Shown: in pieces, positions 6,183 to 8,284 of the stretch
How positions within the stretch are numbered: position 1 is the stretch's first letter
Layout of the letters: each line of letters begins with the position of its first letter
NCBI GenBank assembly: GCA_002304785.1
Contig: DBMG01000079.1
Coordinates: 605-8,888, forward strand
Length of the DNA stretch: 8,284 nt
Source of the DNA: Candidatus Accumulibacter sp. UBA704
GTDB lineage: Bacteria; Pseudomonadota; Gammaproteobacteria; Burkholderiales; Rhodocyclaceae
Direction: 5' to 3'
Notes under the pieces: model-generated
Databases searched by the model: none
The model's input: only the letters and a program-made list of their open reading frames with translations
Told to the model about the DNA's origin: nothing
Position numbers and translations under genes: made by a program

Positions 6183-7388
6183 TCACGCGTATGCCGGCAC
6201 GAATGCCTGCTCGACCGCCGCAGGCCCGCTTTCGTTCCAGTACGGCGACAGCTTGCGCAACTGGGCAATGATCGGTGGAACCGCCTCGATGACGCGGTCG
6301 ATTTCCTCCTCGGTGTTGTAGCGCGAGAGCGAGAAACGGATCGTGCCGTGTGCGGCGGTGTAGGGAATACCCATGGCGCGCATGACGTGCGACGGCTCCA
6401 GCGATCCCGAGGTACAGGCCGAACCGCTGGAAGCGGCGATGCCCTGCTTGTTGAGCAGCAACAGTATGGCCTCACCCTCGACGTATTCAAAGGCAATGTT
6501 TGCCGTATTCGGCAGGCGGTTGGCCGGATCGCCGGTGACGAAGGCGTGCGGCACCTGCGCCAAGATCCCGGCCTCCAGCCGGTCGCGCAGGCGTTTGACC
6601 TCGGTGTTCTCGAATTCCATGTATTCCAGGGCCTGCTCCGCGGCTTTGCCGAGACCGGCGATCGATGCCGAATTTTCTGTCCCGGCCCGTCGACCCCGCT
6701 CCTGATGCCCACCGCGTAGCAACGGGCGGAAGCGCGTGTTGCGCCGCAGGTAGAGCACGCCGATGCCTTTGGGGGCGTGTAGTTTGTGGCCGGAGAGCGA
6801 CAGCATGTCGATCTTGCTCTTCTTGAGGTCGATGGGCACTTTGCCGACCGCCTGGACGGCATCGGTATGGAACATGGCCCCGACCGAACGCGCCATCGCG
6901 GCCATCTGCTCGACCGGGAACAGCATGCCGGTCTCGTTGTTGGCCCACATGACCGAGACGATGGCCGTGCGTGGCGAAAGCAGAGACTTGTATTCGTCGA
7001 TGTCCAGCCGTCCCTTCTTGTCGACCTTCAGGCGATGGACGACCGAGCCCTCTTTCTCCAGGTGCTCGCACAGCGCCAGGATCGCCGGATGCTCGACGAC
7101 CGTGGTGATGATCTGGTTGCGCTCCGGCTGCGCCTTGAGTGCGGAAAGGATCGCCGTCGAGTCGGATTCGGTACCGCAGGAGGTGAAAACGATCTCGGTT
7201 TCGTGCTCGGCACCGATCAGCTTCTGCACGGCGACGCGCGCCTCCTTCAACCCCTGCGCCACCTTGTTGCCAAAGCTGTGCATCGACGAGGCATTGCCAA
7301 ACTGTTCGGTGAAATAAGGCAGCATCGCTTCGACCACGGCCGGATCGCAGGCCGTGGTCGCGTTGTTGTCGAGGTAGATGGGTTTCAT
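6183..7388 (-). CDS. nifS: NifS, nitrogenase-specific cysteine desulfurase
   Basis: The 401-residue PLP enzyme converts cysteine to alanine and passes the sulfur as a persulfide to NifU for nitrogenase Fe-S cluster assembly in the cytoplasm. It opens MKPIYLDNNATT, and the PLP-binding SGHKLHAPKG carries Lys202. The conserved HTDAVQ (Asp176, Gln179) and RGGHQERGRRAGTEN segments are present, and the active-site Cys325 lies in SSGSACTSG. Lys202 and Cys325 have the same numbers as in Azotobacter NifS, and the whole protein follows that sequence closely, so this is nif-type NifS and not IscS. I chose the ATG at 7388 because GGAG (7398-7395) lies 6 bases upstream and the length then fits the family. 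An ATG at 7394, overlapping the nifU stop as ATGA, would add two residues. It follows nifU with a 2-base gap, so translational coupling is expected. Confidence 0.97.
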   Translation of the reverse strand: MKPIYLDNNATTACDPAVVEAMLPYFTEQFGNASSMHSFGNKVAQGLKEARVAVQKLIGAEHETEIVFTSCGTESDSTAILSALKAQPERNQIITTVVEHPAILALCEHLEKEGSVVHRLKVDKKGRLDIDEYKSLLSPRTAIVSVMWANNETGMLFPVEQMAAMARSVGAMFHTDAVQAVGKVPIDLKKSKIDMLSLSGHKLHAPKGIGVLYLRRNTRFRPLLRGGHQERGRRAGTENSASIAGLGKAAEQALEYMEFENTEVKRLRDRLEAGILAQVPHAFVTGDPANRLPNTANIAFEYVEGEAILLLLNKQGIAASSGSACTSGSLEPSHVMRAMGIPYTAAHGTIRFSLSRYNTEEEIDRVIEAVPPIIAQLRKLSPYWNESGPAAVEQAFVPAYA

Positions 7389-7390
7389 GC

Positions 7391-8284
7391 TCATCTCCGG
7401 GACGCCATCGCCAGCAGACTGGCCGGCAGCAACTGCACGAACTCACCGAGCGCATCGACGAGCTGGGCCTGGATGCCCGACAGTGTGGCCTGCTCCATCA
7501 TGCAGCCCTGGCAGGCGCCCTTGAGATTGACATAGATGTTCTTGCCGTCGATCTCGACCACTTCGATGTCGCCATGATCGCGCTGCAGCATCGGGCGGAT
7601 GCCCTCGATGGTTTCCTCGATCTTGCGCATGCGCTGGAAGTTGGTCAGTCGCGGCCTGGCAGCCGGCTCCGTCGCGGGCTTCGCAGCGTGAACCGCAATC
7701 GGCTGTGCAACTGGTTTCGGCGCGTCGGCCAGCGACGGCGGCATCGGCGCGGTGCACCGTTCGGCCGAGACGTTGGACAGGATCTCCTCGATGCCCTCGT
7801 GACAACTGCAACAGCCACCACCCGCCTTGGTGTAATGCGTCACCTGCTCCACCGTGGTCAGGTTGTTGGCACGCACGACGTCCTCGATCAGCACGGAATC
7901 GACGGCAAAGCACTTGCAGACCATCGCGCCTTCCTCATGATCGTCGACCCAAGTCTCGCCCCGGTAATTGGCGATCGCCGCCTGCAAAGCCTCGCGCCCC
8001 ATCACCGAGCAATGCATCTTCTCGGGCGGCAGGCCATCGAGATAGTCGGCGATCTGCTGGTTGGAGACCTGCAGCGCTTCGTCGAGCGTCATGCCCTTGA
8101 CGATTTCGGTCAAAGCTGACGATGAAGCGATGGCCGAGCCGCATCCGAAGGTCTGAAAATGCGCGTCGAGAATGCGCTCGGATTCGGGATCGACCTTGAG
8201 CATCAGGCGCAGCGCGTCGCCGCACTGGATCGAACCGACGTCCCCGACGGCGTTGGCGCCGTCCAAGGGACCGGCGTTGCGCGG
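7391..8284 (-). CDS. nifU: NifU, Fe-S cluster scaffold for nitrogenase (5' end outside window)
   Basis: The visible 297 residues hold all three NifU modules. The IscU-like scaffold domain has Cys21, Cys48 and Cys92 (in CGDA, FGCGSA, MHCSVM). The central [2Fe-2S] ferredoxin-like domain has Cys123 and Cys125 (CKC) plus Cys158 and Cys161. The C-terminal Nfu domain has Cys258 and Cys261 (ACQGC). Adding 14 to each number gives the Azotobacter NifU positions (35, 62, 106, 137, 139, 172, 175, 272, 275), so about 14 residues are missing at the right edge. The frame is open to base 8284 (reading PRNAGPLDGAN), so the TTG at 8266 is an internal Leu, not a start. A Pro/Ala-rich linker (about 178-212) precedes the Nfu domain. 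An additional Cys159 sits between the two cluster ligands (GGGCCSCH). NifU receives sulfur from NifS, encoded immediately downstream. Confidence 0.97.
   Translation of the reverse strand, partial: PRNAGPLDGANAVGDVGSIQCGDALRLMLKVDPESERILDAHFQTFGCGSAIASSSALTEIVKGMTLDEALQVSNQQIADYLDGLPPEKMHCSVMGREALQAAIANYRGETWVDDHEEGAMVCKCFAVDSVLIEDVVRANNLTTVEQVTHYTKAGGGCCSCHEGIEEILSNVSAERCTAPMPPSLADAPKPVAQPIAVHAAKPATEPAARPRLTNFQRMRKIEETIEGIRPMLQRDHGDIEVVEIDGKNIYVNLKGACQGCMMEQATLSGIQAQLVDALGEFVQLLPASLLAMASRR

Noticed and set aside
6348..7535. Plus-strand open frames across nifS and nifU, including 6786-7535
   Set aside because: They are antisense shadows of two strongly conserved nif genes and show no family features.
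8264..8266. TTG as the start codon of NifU
   Set aside because: The frame continues to the window edge with NifU-like residues (PRNAGP), so this codon is an internal leucine and the gene is truncated by the window.

Overview
The window looks like part of the chromosome of a GC-rich, nitrogen-fixing proteobacterium. A betaproteobacterium, perhaps of the Rhodocyclales type, is my best guess. The reasons are the dedicated nifU-nifS pair, which aligns residue for residue with the numbering of the Azotobacter proteins, the high GC content, and the mix of neighbours. The genus cannot be fixed from the sequence alone.

Left region (1-1513, all on the minus strand). Reading leftwards there is a short KTSC-domain protein (1253-1513), then a YheO/DauR-type PAS-HTH regulator (497-1126). 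The regulator overlaps the start of an ornithine cyclodeaminase/mu-crystallin family enzyme (1-507) that runs off the window. The last two appear to form an operon. A TTGACA box and a 9+9 bp inverted repeat sit just upstream of the regulator, which suggests local or self-regulation. In Pseudomonas the same two families occur together in the D-arginine utilisation locus (dauR, dauB), so an amino-acid or imino-acid role is a reasonable guess.

Centre (1514-3342). A divergent intergenic region leads rightwards into an inositol-monophosphatase-family phosphatase (1750-2574). It is convergent with a 64-residue two-helix membrane protein (2711-2905, minus). About 440 bases without a convincing gene follow; they hold a hairpin pair and the leader of the next gene.

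Right-centre (3343-6120). A 925-residue membrane sensor has a signal peptide, a periplasmic ABC-type ligand-binding domain, one membrane helix, PAS, GGDEF and EAL. Its EAL active site is complete. Its GGDEF domain keeps GGDEF and the RxxD inhibitory site but has lost the metal-binding Asp and a conserved Lys, so it is probably a c-di-GMP phosphodiesterase controlled by an extracytoplasmic ligand.

Right end (6183-8284, minus). nifS and the 5'-truncated nifU form the end of a nif operon: the scaffold and the cysteine desulfurase that build Fe-S clusters for nitrogenase. It is convergent with the EAL gene, and a REP-like hairpin lies between them.

I see no mobile element, CRISPR array, tRNA or rRNA. 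No clearly novel system is apparent. The points most worth a second look are the operator-like palindrome with the DauR/OCD pair, and the degenerate GGDEF domain in the sensor.
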